Below are positions 44,941-53,908 of a stretch of 64,000 bases of DNA, one piece after another. The stretch is from Pseudomonas capeferrum (GTDB lineage Bacteria > Pseudomonadota > Gammaproteobacteria > Pseudomonadales > Pseudomonadaceae). The position numbers and the translations under genes are program-made. Every line of letters begins with the position of its first letter. Positions within the stretch are counted from its first letter, which is position 1. The stretch spans positions 1 through 64,000 of the forward strand of contig NZ_JAAMQM010000014.1 in the NCBI RefSeq assembly GCF_013523055.1. Direction: 5' to 3'. Under the pieces are notes generated by a model. It made no database searches. It was not told the DNA's origin and saw only the letters and a list, made by a program, of their open reading frames with translations.

Positions 44941-45147
44941 TCAGGCGACCGGAGCGGGTGGTGGCTCGTCGGGCAAGGTCGGCTCGCCGGGCTCCGTCGG
45001 TTGCGGGGTATCGGGATCGGGCTGGCCGGGCACACCGCCCGCCTGCATGGGCACTTGCGGATGCGCCAACAGCGACCAGGCCAGAAGCCCGATCTGGTTG
45101 GGTTGCAGCACGGCCAGCTTGGCATTGATTGCGGGATCGATTTTCAT
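44941..45147 (-). CDS. Pro-rich hypothetical protein (68 aa)
   Basis: This small soluble protein has an N-terminal hydrophobic helix-forming part (MKIDPAINAKLAVLQPNQIG, then LLAWSLLAHP). A Pro/Glu/Gly-rich tail follows (PDPDTPQPTEPGEP...DEPPPAPVA). GGAG lies 6 bases before the ATG at 45147, supporting this start over the longer frame. It abuts the pdeM stop convergently without any gap. No family is known to me. Confidence 0.65.
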   Translation of the reverse strand: MKIDPAINAKLAVLQPNQIGLLAWSLLAHPQVPMQAGGVPGQPDPDTPQPTEPGEPTLPDEPPPAPVA

Positions 45148-45245
45148 AAGCTGCTCCTGACTGGAGCCGGCACGCGTCATGCGCGCCGGTACTGTTCTAA
45201 TTCTTGGAGTGCTTTTGGCGAAAGTAATTCCCGCGCTTCGTCGTC

Positions 45246-45812
45246 TCAGGTACGCGGCAAGGTCACGCCACGCTGACCCTGGTACTTGCCGCCGCGGTCC
45301 TTGTACGAGACTTCGCACTCTTCATCGGACTCGAGGAAAAGCATCTGCGCCACGCCTTCATTGGCGTAGATCTTGGCCGGCAGGGTGGTCGTGTTGGAGA
45401 ACTCGAGCGTCACGTGGCCCTCCCACTCGGGTTCGAGCGGCGTCACGTTGACGATGATGCCGCAACGAGCATAGGTGCTCTTGCCCAGGCAAATGGTCAG
45501 CACATTGCGCGGAATGCGGAAGTACTCGACGGTGCGAGCGAGGGCGAACGAGTTCGGGGGAATGATGCAGACATCGCTCTTGACATCGACGAAACTGCCG
45601 GCATCGAAGTTCTTCGGATCGACGGTCGCCGAATTGATGTTGGTGAACACCTTGAATTCGTCCGCGCAGCGTACGTCATAGCCATAGCTGGACACGCCGA
45701 AGGAAATCACCCGGCTGTCCTGCTCGCCGCGCACCTGACGCTCGACGAAGGGTTCGATCATGCCGTGTTCCTGCGCCATGCGGCGAATCCACTTGTCCGA
45801 TTTGATGCTCAT
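45246..45812 (-). CDS. dcd: dCTP deaminase
   Basis: This 188-aa homotrimeric enzyme converts dCTP to dUTP for thymidylate synthesis. Characteristic segments are SSYGYDVRCADEFKVF (~res 42-57), VDPKNFD, the catalytic-site Glu region VTLEFSNTT (~res 138) and GKSTYARCGIIVNVTPLEPEWEGH (~res 111-134, read in parts). The length equals that of other Pseudomonas Dcd proteins. The gene is minus-strand, with a 97-bp gap from the Pro-rich gene, and lies back-to-back with the csp leader. Confidence 0.95.
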   Translation of the reverse strand: MSIKSDKWIRRMAQEHGMIEPFVERQVRGEQDSRVISFGVSSYGYDVRCADEFKVFTNINSATVDPKNFDAGSFVDVKSDVCIIPPNSFALARTVEYFRIPRNVLTICLGKSTYARCGIIVNVTPLEPEWEGHVTLEFSNTTTLPAKIYANEGVAQMLFLESDEECEVSYKDRGGKYQGQRGVTLPRT

Positions 45813-46148
45813 GGCGGGTGTCCTGAGAGTACGAGGTGAAATAAACAGAGCCGCATCTTACCGGTCCCGGAGCCAGCGGCAAAGTTTCATCCTTCAGGTA
45901 AGCTGCAATCCGCGCCGGACAAGGCCTGGGACCGCCGTCGATCCGATTTGCGGCAAAGCGCATTCTGGGCATTGGCAGGTACGGGAAAGTGGGGTAAGGT
46001 GACGCCACTGTGCTGCACGTGACACCGAGAATCTCTAGTTTGATGCACGATCCTGATCGGCCCATCGCTGAATTTTCCTACTCTTTGCACTCAGTCCCGG
46101 CTGGGGTTTTTCCCGTGCCGTAATCAACTTTGTCCAAGGAGACATACC
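45813..46148 (+). other. Intergenic region with the probable long 5' leader of the cold-shock gene
   Basis: This 336-bp gap lies between divergent dcd and csp and holds no credible ORF. Cold-shock mRNAs usually carry a 100-160 nt structured leader, so the right half probably is that leader. It ends in a strong AAGGAG ribosome site at 46135-46140. Confidence 0.5.
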
Positions 46149-46358
46149 ATGTCCAATCGCCAAAACGGCACCGTCAAGTGGTTCAACGATGAGAAAGGCT
46201 ACGGCTTCATCACCCCTCAATCGGGTGACGACCTGTTCGTGCACTTCAAGGCTATCCAGGCTGACGGCTTCAAAACCCTGAAAGAAGGCCAGGCTGTTAC
46301 TTTCGTCGCTACCCGCGGCCAGAAAGGCATGCAGGCTGAAGAAGTACAACTGGGCTAA
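46149..46358 (+). CDS. CspA-family cold-shock protein
   Basis: This 69-aa single OB-fold nucleic-acid-binding protein has RNP1 KGYGFITP (~res 16-23) and RNP2 LFVHFKAI (~res 32-39), plus the usual NGTVKWFN start. It acts as an RNA chaperone. A perfect ribosome site and a strong downstream terminator mark it as a monocistronic, highly expressed gene. The exact paralogue (cspA, capB or cspD type) cannot be told from the sequence alone. Confidence 0.93.
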   Translation: MSNRQNGTVKWFNDEKGYGFITPQSGDDLFVHFKAIQADGFKTLKEGQAVTFVATRGQKGMQAEEVQLG

Positions 46359-46385
46359 GCCTGGCTGTCTTCACGCTTCACAAGA

Positions 46386-46409
46386 AACCCGCCTGATGGC
46401 GGGTTTTTT
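46386..46409 (+). terminator. Rho-independent terminator of the csp gene
   Basis: AACCCGCC-TGAT-GGCGGGTT forms an 8-bp stem with a 4-nt loop and continues into TTTT, 27 bp after the stop codon. Confidence 0.9.
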
Positions 46410-46472
46410 GTGCCTGTGCCATGAGCCTGCGGCACAGGCACCGCAGGCATTCACCTGCGGTCCACGGTCGCT

Positions 46473-47567
46473 TCAGTCTTCGCTGATGGTGATACTCGGC
46501 ATTGCCGGCGCGGCAGCGGCTTGCAGAACGATACGCGCGCCTACCTGGCGAGCAAGCTCCTGATAGACCATCGCGATCTGGCTTTCAGGCTCGGCGATGG
46601 CGGTCGGCTTGCCGCTGTCGGCCTGCTCGCGGATCGACATCGATAGAGGCAGTGAAGCGAGCACCTCTACGCCGTACTGCGTGGCCAACTTCTCGCCACC
46701 GCCCTCACCGAACAGATGCTCGGCGTGACCACAGTTCGAGCAGATGTGCACGGCCATGTTTTCCACGACGCCCAGCACCGGAATATTGACCTTGCGGAAC
46801 ATCTCCACGCCTTTTCTCGCGTCCAGCAAGGCCAGGTCCTGGGGTGTGGTGACGATCACCGAACCGACCACGGGCACCTTCTGCGCCAGGGTCAGCTGTA
46901 TGTCACCGGTTCCGGGCGGCATGTCGATCACCAGGTAATCCAGGTCGTCCCAGGCAGTCTGCGTCACCAACTGCAGCAGCGCTCCGGAAACCATTGGCCC
47001 ACGCCAGACCATGGGTGTGTTGTCATCGGTCAGGAAGGCCATGGACATCACTTCAACCCCATGGGCCTTGAGCGGCACGAACCATTTCTGCTCGCGCACC
47101 TGTGGACGAGTACCTTCAGGGATGCCGAACATCACGCCTTGGCTGGGCCCGTAGATATCGGCGTCGAGAATTCCCACGCGCGCGCCTTCACGGGCCAGGG
47201 CCAACGCCAGGTTGGCCGCTGTGGTCGACTTGCCGACGCCGCCCTTGCCCGACGCCACGGCAATGATGTTCTTCACGTTGGCCATGCCCGGCACCTGGGC
47301 TTGAGCCTTGTGCGCCGCGATCACGCACTCGATGGCTACCGTCGCGGCAGTGACGCCGTCGATGCCTTCGATGGCTGTCTGCAGCACCTGAGCCCAGCCG
47401 TTCTTGAACAGTCCCGCGGCATAACCCAGTCGCAGGCGCACGGTGACTTGTCCGGCCTGGATATCGATGGCCTGTACACAACCAGCGCTGACCGGGTCCT
47501 GGTTCAGGTAGGGGTCGGTGTACTGGCGAAGGACAGCTTCGATGGCGGCACGCGTAACGGCACTCAT
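46473..47567 (-). CDS. apbC: Iron-sulfur cluster carrier protein ApbC (Mrp/NBP35 family)
   Basis: This 364-aa P-loop ATPase transfers Fe-S clusters to apoproteins. An N-terminal MIP18/DUF59-like domain (~res 1-90) precedes the deviant Walker A GKGGVGKST (~res 107-115). Further motifs are DADIYGPSQG (~135) and DMPPGTGDIQLT (~215). The cluster-binding CSNC motif is present (~res 276-279). The start at 47567 has GGGAG upstream; the in-frame ATG at 47585 precedes it by six codons and lacks one. It is divergent from metG with ~150 bp between the start codons. Confidence 0.93.
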   Translation of the reverse strand: MSAVTRAAIEAVLRQYTDPYLNQDPVSAGCVQAIDIQAGQVTVRLRLGYAAGLFKNGWAQVLQTAIEGIDGVTAATVAIECVIAAHKAQAQVPGMANVKNIIAVASGKGGVGKSTTAANLALALAREGARVGILDADIYGPSQGVMFGIPEGTRPQVREQKWFVPLKAHGVEVMSMAFLTDDNTPMVWRGPMVSGALLQLVTQTAWDDLDYLVIDMPPGTGDIQLTLAQKVPVVGSVIVTTPQDLALLDARKGVEMFRKVNIPVLGVVENMAVHICSNCGHAEHLFGEGGGEKLATQYGVEVLASLPLSMSIREQADSGKPTAIAEPESQIAMVYQELARQVGARIVLQAAAAPAMPSITISED

Positions 47568-47720
47568 GGACACTCCCATTGACATACTGAGACAAAACGG
47601 AGCCTATGCTAACCCGTCAGCCATCCCCTGACGCGCGCATGGGGTGAAATATATTTGCTGGCGCTTTATAGTGGCCGATCACCTTTCTTCACCCATGTAG
47701 CGATAAGTAGCCGAGCCACC

Positions 47721-49760
47721 ATGTCCGAGCCACGTCAGATTCTCGTCACCAGCGCCCTGCCCTATGCCAATGGTTCCATTCACCTTGGTCACATGCTCGA
47801 GTATATCCAGACGGACATGTGGGTGCGCTTCCAGAAACTGCGCGGCAACCAATGCATCTATGTCTGCGCCGACGATGCCCACGGCTCGGCGATCATGCTG
47901 CGCGCCGAAAAGGAAGGCATCACGCCGGAGCAGCTCATCGCCAATGTCCAGACTGAGCACAGCACCGACTTTGCCGATTTTCTTGTGGACTTCGACAACT
48001 TCCATTCGACCCATGCCGAAGAAAACCGCGAGCTCGCCAGCCAGATCTACCTGAAACTGCGCGATGCCGGCCATATCGCCAACCGTTCCGTGACCCAGTA
48101 CTTCGACCCCGAGAAGGGCATGTTCCTGGCGGATCGCTTCATCAAAGGCACGTGCCCCAAATGTGCGGCCGATGACCAGTACGGCGACAACTGCGAAAAA
48201 TGCGGCGCCACCTACGCGCCGACCGAGCTGAAGAACCCCAAGTCGGCCATTTCAGGCGCGACGCCGGTGCTGCGCGACTCCAAGCACTTCTTCTTCAAGC
48301 TGCCGGACTTCCAGGCCATGTTGCAGCAGTGGACCCGTAGCGGCACCCTCCAGGACGCAGTGGCCAACAAGCTGGCCGAGTGGCTGGATTCCGGCCTTCA
48401 GGAATGGGACATCTCCCGCGACGCGCCGTACTTCGGCTTCGAGATCCCGGATGAACCAGGCAAGTACTTCTACGTCTGGCTCGATGCGCCCATCGGCTAC
48501 ATGGCCAGTTTCAAGAACCTCTGCGAGCGCCGCCCGGAACTGGATTTCGATGCCTTCTGGAACAAGGACTCCACCACCGAGCTGTACCACTTCATCGGCA
48601 AGGACATCGTCAATTTCCATGCCTTGTTCTGGCCAGCCATGCTGGAGGGCGCGGGCTACCGCAAGCCGACCGCCATCAACGTGCACGGCTACCTGACCGT
48701 CAACGGCGCCAAGATGTCCAAGTCGCGCGGTACCTTCATCAAGGCCCGCACCTACCTCGATCACCTGGCGCCGGAATACCTGCGTTACTACTATGCAGCC
48801 AAGCTGGGCCGCGGGGTCGACGACCTGGACCTGAACCTCGAAGACTTCGTGCAGAAGGTCAACTCCGACCTGGTCGGCAAGGTAGTGAACATCGCCAGCC
48901 GCTGCGCAGGCTTCATTCACAAGGGCAATGACGGCGTGCTGGTCGGCGGTGACGCCGCCCCGGAACTGACTCAAGCGTTTCTGGCCGCCGCGCCTTCCAT
49001 CGCCGATGCCTACGAGGGTCGCGACTTCGCTCGTGCCATGCGCGAGATCATGGCCCTGGCCGACCGCGCCAACGCCTGGATCGCCGACAAAGCACCCTGG
49101 TCGCTAGCCAAGCAGGAAGGCAAGCAGGATGAAGTCCAGGCTATCTGCGCCCAGGGCATCAATCTCTTCCGCCAGCTGGTAATTTTCCTCAAGCCGGTCT
49201 TGCCACTGCTGGCCGCCGATGCCGAAGCGTTTCTCAATGTCGCGCCACTGGCTTGGAACGACCACCTGACGCGCCTGGAAAACCATCGACTGAACCCGTT
49301 CAAGGTACTCATGAGCCGGATCGAACCGGCCAAGGTCGAAGCCATGGTCACCGCCAGCCAGGAAGATCTCGCCGCTGCCCAGGAAACCGCGCCCGCAGGT
49401 AACGGCGAGCTGGCGAAGGACCCTCTGTCCGCGGAGATCGAGTTCGATACCTTTGCCGCCGTGGACCTGCGTGTTGCGCTGATCCTCAAGGCCGAAGCCG
49501 TCGAAGGCGCCGACAAGCTCCTGCGCCTCACCCTGGACATCGGTGACGAGCAGCGCAATGTCTTCTCGGGCATCAAGTCCGCCTATCCGGATCCGTCCAT
49601 GCTCGAAGGTCGCCTGACGATGATGGTAGCCAACCTCAAGCCACGGAAAATGCGTTTCGGCGTTTCCGAAGGCATGGTGATGGCGGCTGGCCCCGGCGGC
49701 GAGGAAATCTACCTGCTCAGCCCGGACAGCGGTGCCAAGCCAGGCCAGCGCATCAAGTAA
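47721..49760 (+). CDS. metG: Methionyl-tRNA synthetase
   Basis: This 679-aa class I synthetase charges tRNA-Met. The HIGH-type motif lies in YANGSIHLGHM (~res 13-23). A zinc knuckle is formed by CPKCAADDQYGDNCEKCG (~res 145-162). KMSKS is in GAKMSKSRGTFI (~res 332-343). An anticodon-binding helical domain follows, and the C-terminal tRNA-binding EMAP-like domain (FAAVDLRVALI onward, ~res 577-679) gives the dimeric long form. The ATG at 47721 is used; the upstream frame is not conserved in character. Confidence 0.95.
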   Translation: MSEPRQILVTSALPYANGSIHLGHMLEYIQTDMWVRFQKLRGNQCIYVCADDAHGSAIMLRAEKEGITPEQLIANVQTEHSTDFADFLVDFDNFHSTHAEENRELASQIYLKLRDAGHIANRSVTQYFDPEKGMFLADRFIKGTCPKCAADDQYGDNCEKCGATYAPTELKNPKSAISGATPVLRDSKHFFFKLPDFQAMLQQWTRSGTLQDAVANKLAEWLDSGLQEWDISRDAPYFGFEIPDEPGKYFYVWLDAPIGYMASFKNLCERRPELDFDAFWNKDSTTELYHFIGKDIVNFHALFWPAMLEGAGYRKPTAINVHGYLTVNGAKMSKSRGTFIKARTYLDHLAPEYLRYYYAAKLGRGVDDLDLNLEDFVQKVNSDLVGKVVNIASRCAGFIHKGNDGVLVGGDAAPELTQAFLAAAPSIADAYEGRDFARAMREIMALADRANAWIADKAPWSLAKQEGKQDEVQAICAQGINLFRQLVIFLKPVLPLLAADAEAFLNVAPLAWNDHLTRLENHRLNPFKVLMSRIEPAKVEAMVTASQEDLAAAQETAPAGNGELAKDPLSAEIEFDTFAAVDLRVALILKAEAVEGADKLLRLTLDIGDEQRNVFSGIKSAYPDPSMLEGRLTMMVANLKPRKMRFGVSEGMVMAAGPGGEEIYLLSPDSGAKPGQRIK

Positions 49761-49904
49761 TGTCTCAGCCTCGTCGGCAATGACGGGGCTGGCTCCTCTC
49801 CCCGCACGCCGGATCACTCATCCAGCCTGCGGGGCGCCTTCTGATCTGGCGTCCGAGGCTCGGATGGGTCTCGCCTGTCACGCCTTCTAGGAATGCTCCG
49901 ACTC

Positions 49905-50543
49905 ATGAACGCCGCCAAACGCCTGGAGATCTTTCGCAGGCTGCATGAAGACAATCCCGAACCCAAGACCGAGCTGGCCTATACCACGCCCTTCGAGCTG
50001 CTGATCGCCGTGATTCTCTCGGCCCAGGCCACCGACGTCGGGGTCAACAAGGCCACCGCGCGCCTCTACCCGGTCGCCAATACGCCCGAGGCGATCTACG
50101 CGCTAGGGGTCGAGGGGCTCAGCGAGTACATCAAGACCATCGGCCTGTACAACAGCAAGGCCAAGAACGTGATCGAAACCTGTCGATTGCTCATCGAACT
50201 GCATGGCAGCCAGGTACCGCAGTCCCGTGAGGCCCTCGAAGCATTGCCGGGCGTAGGCCGCAAGACCGCCAACGTCGTGCTCAACACCGCCTTTCGACAA
50301 CTGACCATGGCGGTCGATACGCATATTTTCCGAGTCAGCAACCGCACGGGCATAGCCCCAGGCAAGACCGTGCTGGATGTGGAAAAGAAGCTGCTCAAGT
50401 TCGTGCCGAAGGATTACCTGCTGGACGCCCACCATTGGCTTATTCTCCACGGCCGCTATGTATGCCAGGCGCGCAGACCTCGTTGCGGCAGTTGTCGGAT
50501 CGAGGATCTGTGCGAGTATCGGGCAAAAACTTCCGACGATTGA
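49905..50543 (+). CDS. nth: Endonuclease III
   Basis: This 212-aa DNA glycosylase/AP lyase removes oxidised pyrimidines. The helix-hairpin-helix LPGVGRKTANVVLN contains the catalytic Lys (~res 120), and the catalytic Asp is in VDTHIFR (~res 138). The C-terminal 4Fe-4S cluster motif is C-x6-C-x2-C-x5-C in CQARRPRCGSCRIEDLC. The N-terminus MNAAKRLEIFRRL matches E. coli Nth, favouring the ATG at 49905 over the one at 49893. In P. aeruginosa this gene ends the rnf operon; here it stands alone after metG. Confidence 0.95.
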   Translation: MNAAKRLEIFRRLHEDNPEPKTELAYTTPFELLIAVILSAQATDVGVNKATARLYPVANTPEAIYALGVEGLSEYIKTIGLYNSKAKNVIETCRLLIELHGSQVPQSREALEALPGVGRKTANVVLNTAFRQLTMAVDTHIFRVSNRTGIAPGKTVLDVEKKLLKFVPKDYLLDAHHWLILHGRYVCQARRPRCGSCRIEDLCEYRAKTSDD

Positions 50544-50648
50544 TGCAGTAAAGGCAGATGCATCGTTTCGATTGAAAAAATCTTTTTTACCGAATGCATG
50601 ATTCTCGCTATAAGGACGGCCAATGGCCCTCTTGGCTTGGAGTGACTC

Positions 50649-50822
50649 ATGAGCACCGATAAAGAAGACTTGGTAGTAGACGATGATTTCAGTGCGGACG
50701 AGGATGCGGAGCCTCAGGTGGAGGTCGCCAAGACCAATCTGAGCAAACGCCGCACTATCGATAACCTGCTCGAAGAACGCCGCCTGCAACGACAATTGAA
50801 CGACTACGACTTCGACCTCTAA
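50649..50822 (+). CDS. PA3496-family small protein
   Basis: This 57-aa acidic protein reads MSTDKEDLVVDDDFSADEDA at the N-terminus and contains the basic helix RRTIDNLLEERRLQRQL (~res 34-50). It has no membrane segment or signal peptide. It fits the family named after P. aeruginosa PA3496, described as a putative envelope-integrity protein, and its location after nth matches that genome. The exact function is unproven. Confidence 0.78.
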   Translation: MSTDKEDLVVDDDFSADEDAEPQVEVAKTNLSKRRTIDNLLEERRLQRQLNDYDFDL

Positions 50823-50969
50823 TCGAAGCCCTGCCTGCACGGCTGTCGGCGTCGTGCGCACAGTCGGCTATCGAGACTTCCGATGCCAACACGCTGGCAT
50901 CGGATCCCAGCAGGCCCTCAAGTATGACGTTGAACTGATCGGCGAGATTTCGGTGATGACGGTGTTCGC

Positions 50970-51596
50970 CTAGACCAATCCGTGGCGTTGGGCAAGTTCG
51001 ATGAGGTCTACCAGCGAACGCGCATTGAGCTTGGCGAGAAGGCGAGTCTTGTAGGTGCTGACGGTCTTGTTGCTGAGAAACATGCCATCGGCGATTTCCT
51101 TGTTGCTTTTGCCAAGCGCAAGCTGTTGCAGGACCATCATCTCCCGGCCGGACAGACGCTCGACCATCTCGGCCTCGCTGCCACCATTGAGAACGGTACG
51201 AGCCTTGTGCAGCGCCTGATTGGGGAAATAGCTGTATCCCGATAGAACCGCCTTGATGGCACTGAGCAGCTCGGTAAGCTCCTGCTGCTTGCACACGTAG
51301 CCCGCGGCGCCTGCCTGCATGCAACGCATGGAAAAGTGACCCGGCGCCTGGGATGTCAGGACCAGTACCTTGGTGTTCGCGCTGATACCAGTCAGTCGCG
51401 CGATCACTTCCAGGCCATCGAGCTTTGGAATTCCGATGTCAAGGATGACGATATCAGGAAGATGTTCCCGAGCCAGTTGCAAAGCGTCCACTCCGTTGTC
51501 CGTTTCTGCCATGACCTCGTACCCATGCCGCTCCATCAGCATGCGTACGGCCAAACGAATAACAGGATGATCATCCACGATCAGCACTCTATTCAT
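50970..51596 (-). CDS. NarL/LuxR-family response regulator (RocA1/BvgA-like)
   Basis: This 208-aa two-component regulator has an N-terminal receiver domain with NRVLIVDDHPVIR (acidic pocket), phospho-Asp in VILDIGIPK (~res 54) and the conserved Lys in GYVCKQQ (~res 104). A C-terminal LuxR helix-turn-helix follows (LSGREMMVLQQLALGKSNKEIAD, split by turns, ~res 145-167). It resembles the RocA1/BvgA group. The ATG at 51596 gives the standard MNRVLIVD start. No sensor kinase is adjacent, so it is an orphan. Confidence 0.9.
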   Translation of the reverse strand: MNRVLIVDDHPVIRLAVRMLMERHGYEVMAETDNGVDALQLAREHLPDIVILDIGIPKLDGLEVIARLTGISANTKVLVLTSQAPGHFSMRCMQAGAAGYVCKQQELTELLSAIKAVLSGYSYFPNQALHKARTVLNGGSEAEMVERLSGREMMVLQQLALGKSNKEIADGMFLSNKTVSTYKTRLLAKLNARSLVDLIELAQRHGLV

Positions 51597-51966
51597 GCGA
51601 TATCCAACTGTCGTTGTTCTAGTTTTAAAGGGCCACAATAACCGACTACAACGTCCCGAGGCGTGATGATTCCCTTAACACTCACACGCCAGGATGGAAC
51701 CCACATAAGTAGAAGACATTTCCTACAGCTGAGCTTTTTAAGCCTCTGTCTACAGACGGCCTGTGTTCGGCCCAGATGGAAAAATTAGCACTGGAGACAC
51801 GTACGCTCAAAGTGGTTGAAGGTGATGCGCACTGACGGATAATTCCATTCCGAACCCTGAATGAAAGAATCTCTTGGGCAACACTTCCTCAATGCGAAAC
51901 AACGCAGATTCCAAGGCGTCGGCAAGTCATGATACATCCGGCCTAACACACAGACAGGCAGCCGCC
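51597..51966. other. AT-richer intergenic region between the response regulator and a small membrane protein gene
   Basis: This 370-bp divergent promoter region has noticeably lower GC than its surroundings. No ORF with a ribosome site was found, although the membrane protein could start as early as 51892. It contains an imperfect inverted repeat (GGCGTG at 51660-51665, CACGCC at 51685-51690). Regulation of the orphan regulator probably resides here. Confidence 0.45.
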
Positions 51967-52497
51967 ATGAGCCACGTAGAACCCCGAAGCCCACTGACGA
52001 TCATCGCCATCTTCGCCGGCATCATCGAAGCTTCCGCCCTCGCCTCCCTGCCATTCCTGAGCGAGGACAGCCAGACTATCTACACCTGGTTCCTGGTCGG
52101 CTTTCCGTTCTTCCTCACGATTCTTTTTTTCCTTACCCTGAACTTCAACTACAAGTCGCTCTATTCTCCCTTGACCAGCAGCAAGCACGACCCACCGCCC
52201 GGCCAGACGTCAGCCTCACTGCACTCTACCGTGGAGGAACGGGAGCATAACGCCGGGCAACGCGAGGGACATCGCAACACCATGCGGCCCAGGCAAATCG
52301 AGGAAAATGAACGAGAGGGCGTCATGATCATCGCGCTGTCTGGTCCTGAAACCCGAAAGATGATCGAGAACCATGTCCTGCGAATAGCGGCCGCGCCCAC
52401 CGCCAGAGAGCGCCGTTGGATCATTCATAACCTGGACACTCGGACCAGCATCCACCTGGCGATACGTCCCTCGTCCTACTCGGCAGACGCACCCTGA
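51967..52497 (+). CDS. Hypothetical membrane protein with two N-terminal helices
   Basis: This ~176-aa protein has two hydrophobic helices at ~res 10-30 (LTIIAIFAGIIEASALASL) and ~40-62 (WFLVGFPFFLTILFFLTL). A basic/polar cytoplasmic tail of ~110 residues follows, with a small alpha/beta-looking C-terminal segment (MIIALSGPETRKMIENHVLR). I do not recognise a family with confidence. The start is uncertain: ATG 51967 is assumed, and ATG 51892 is an alternative. It is followed by the bidirectional terminator shared with argG. Confidence 0.55.
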   Translation: MSHVEPRSPLTIIAIFAGIIEASALASLPFLSEDSQTIYTWFLVGFPFFLTILFFLTLNFNYKSLYSPLTSSKHDPPPGQTSASLHSTVEEREHNAGQREGHRNTMRPRQIEENEREGVMIIALSGPETRKMIENHVLRIAAAPTARERRWIIHNLDTRTSIHLAIRPSSYSADAP

Positions 52498-52520
52498 AAC
52501 CGAGCGACAGGCACGCAAAA

Positions 52521-52547
52521 AAAACCCCGGCAGCGGGCCGGGGTTTT
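52521..52547. terminator. Bidirectional terminator between the membrane protein gene and argG
   Basis: AAAACCCCGG and CCGGGGTTTT form a perfect 10-bp stem around a 7-nt loop, with further As upstream, so it can serve both convergent genes. Confidence 0.88.
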
Positions 52548-52563
52548 CCGCAGTCACTACCGA

Positions 52564-53781
52564 TCAGAGCAGGGAGCGGCCCTTGTTGGCAGCGATGCGC
52601 ATGCGCAGGGCATTGAGCTTGATGAAGCCCGCCGCGTCGGCCTGATCATAGGCGCCGCCATCTTCCTCGAAGGTCGCGATGTTGGCGTCGAACAGCGAGT
52701 CGTCGGACTTGCGGCCCACGACCATGACATTGCCCTTGTACAGCTTCAGGCGGACGACACCGTTCACGCTGGCCTGGGAAGCGTCGATCATCTGCTGCAG
52801 CATCAGACGCTCCGGGCTCCACCAGTAGCCGGTGTAGATCAGGCTGGCGTACTTGGGCATCAGCTCATCTTTCAGGTGAGCGACTTCGCGGTCCAAGGTG
52901 ATCGATTCGATGGCGCGGTGACCCTTGAGCATGATGGTGCCGCCCGGGGTTTCGTAGCAGCCCCGGGACTTCATGCCGACGTAGCGGTTCTCGACGATAT
53001 CCAGGCGACCGATGCCATTCTCGCCGCCGATGCGGTTGAGCGTGGCCAGCACGGTAGCCGGGGACATCTCGACGCCGTCGATGGCAGTGATGTCACCGTT
53101 GCGGTAGGACAGCTCGATGTAGGTGGCCTTGTCCGGAGCGTTTTCCGGCGAGACGCTCCAGCGCCACATGTCTTCCTCGTGCTCGGTCCAGGTATCTTCC
53201 AGGACACCGCCTTCGTAGGAGATGTGCAGCAGGTTGGCATCCATCGAGTACGGCGACTTCTTCTTGCCGTGGCGCTCGATCGGGATAGCGTGCTTCTCGG
53301 CATAGTCCATCAGCTTCTCGCGCGAGAGCAGATCCCACTCGCGCCATGGAGCGATGACCTTGACACCTGGCTTGAGCGCATAGGCACCGAGCTCGAAACG
53401 CACCTGATCGTTGCCCTTGCCGGTAGCGCCATGGGAAATGGCATCGGCGCCGGTTTCGTTGGCGATCTCGATCAGACGCTTGGCAATCAACGGGCGGGCG
53501 ATGGAAGTACCGAGCAGGTACTCACCTTCGTAGACGGTGTTGGCGCGGAACATCGGGAACACGAAATCGCGCACGAACTCTTCGCGCAGATCGTCGATGT
53601 AGATTTCTTTCACGCCCAGGGCCTGTGCCTTGGCGCGGGCCGGCTCGACCTCCTCGCCCTGACCCAGATCAGCGGTGAAGGTCACCACTTCGCAGTTGTA
53701 GGTATCCTGCAGCCACTTGAGAATCACCGAAGTATCAAGGCCGCCGGAATACGCCAGTACGACCTTTTTTACGTCCGCCAT
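52564..53781 (-). CDS. argG: Argininosuccinate synthase
   Basis: This 405-aa enzyme condenses citrulline and aspartate in arginine synthesis. The ATP-binding P-loop-like motif AYSGGLDTSVIL is near the N-terminus (~res 10-21). GATGKGNDQVRFE (~res 115-127), YSMDANLLHISYEGG and the RFELGAYAL block are family signatures. The true start is the ATG at 53781 with GGAG 7 bases upstream; the frame running on to 54048 lies inside motY and is not coding. It supplies the same pathway as argF in this window. Confidence 0.96.
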   Translation of the reverse strand: MADVKKVVLAYSGGLDTSVILKWLQDTYNCEVVTFTADLGQGEEVEPARAKAQALGVKEIYIDDLREEFVRDFVFPMFRANTVYEGEYLLGTSIARPLIAKRLIEIANETGADAISHGATGKGNDQVRFELGAYALKPGVKVIAPWREWDLLSREKLMDYAEKHAIPIERHGKKKSPYSMDANLLHISYEGGVLEDTWTEHEEDMWRWSVSPENAPDKATYIELSYRNGDITAIDGVEMSPATVLATLNRIGGENGIGRLDIVENRYVGMKSRGCYETPGGTIMLKGHRAIESITLDREVAHLKDELMPKYASLIYTGYWWSPERLMLQQMIDASQASVNGVVRLKLYKGNVMVVGRKSDDSLFDANIATFEEDGGAYDQADAAGFIKLNALRMRIAANKGRSLL

Positions 53782-53908
53782 GCCATCACTCCACGGGTTG
53801 TACGGAAAGCCGTCGATTCTACCGGGCTTGCTACCAGATTTACAGTGGCGCGACAGCTTGTGACGACAAAGCGACAGGATCTGTCGAGAGGGCGACCATC
53901 GGTCGTGC

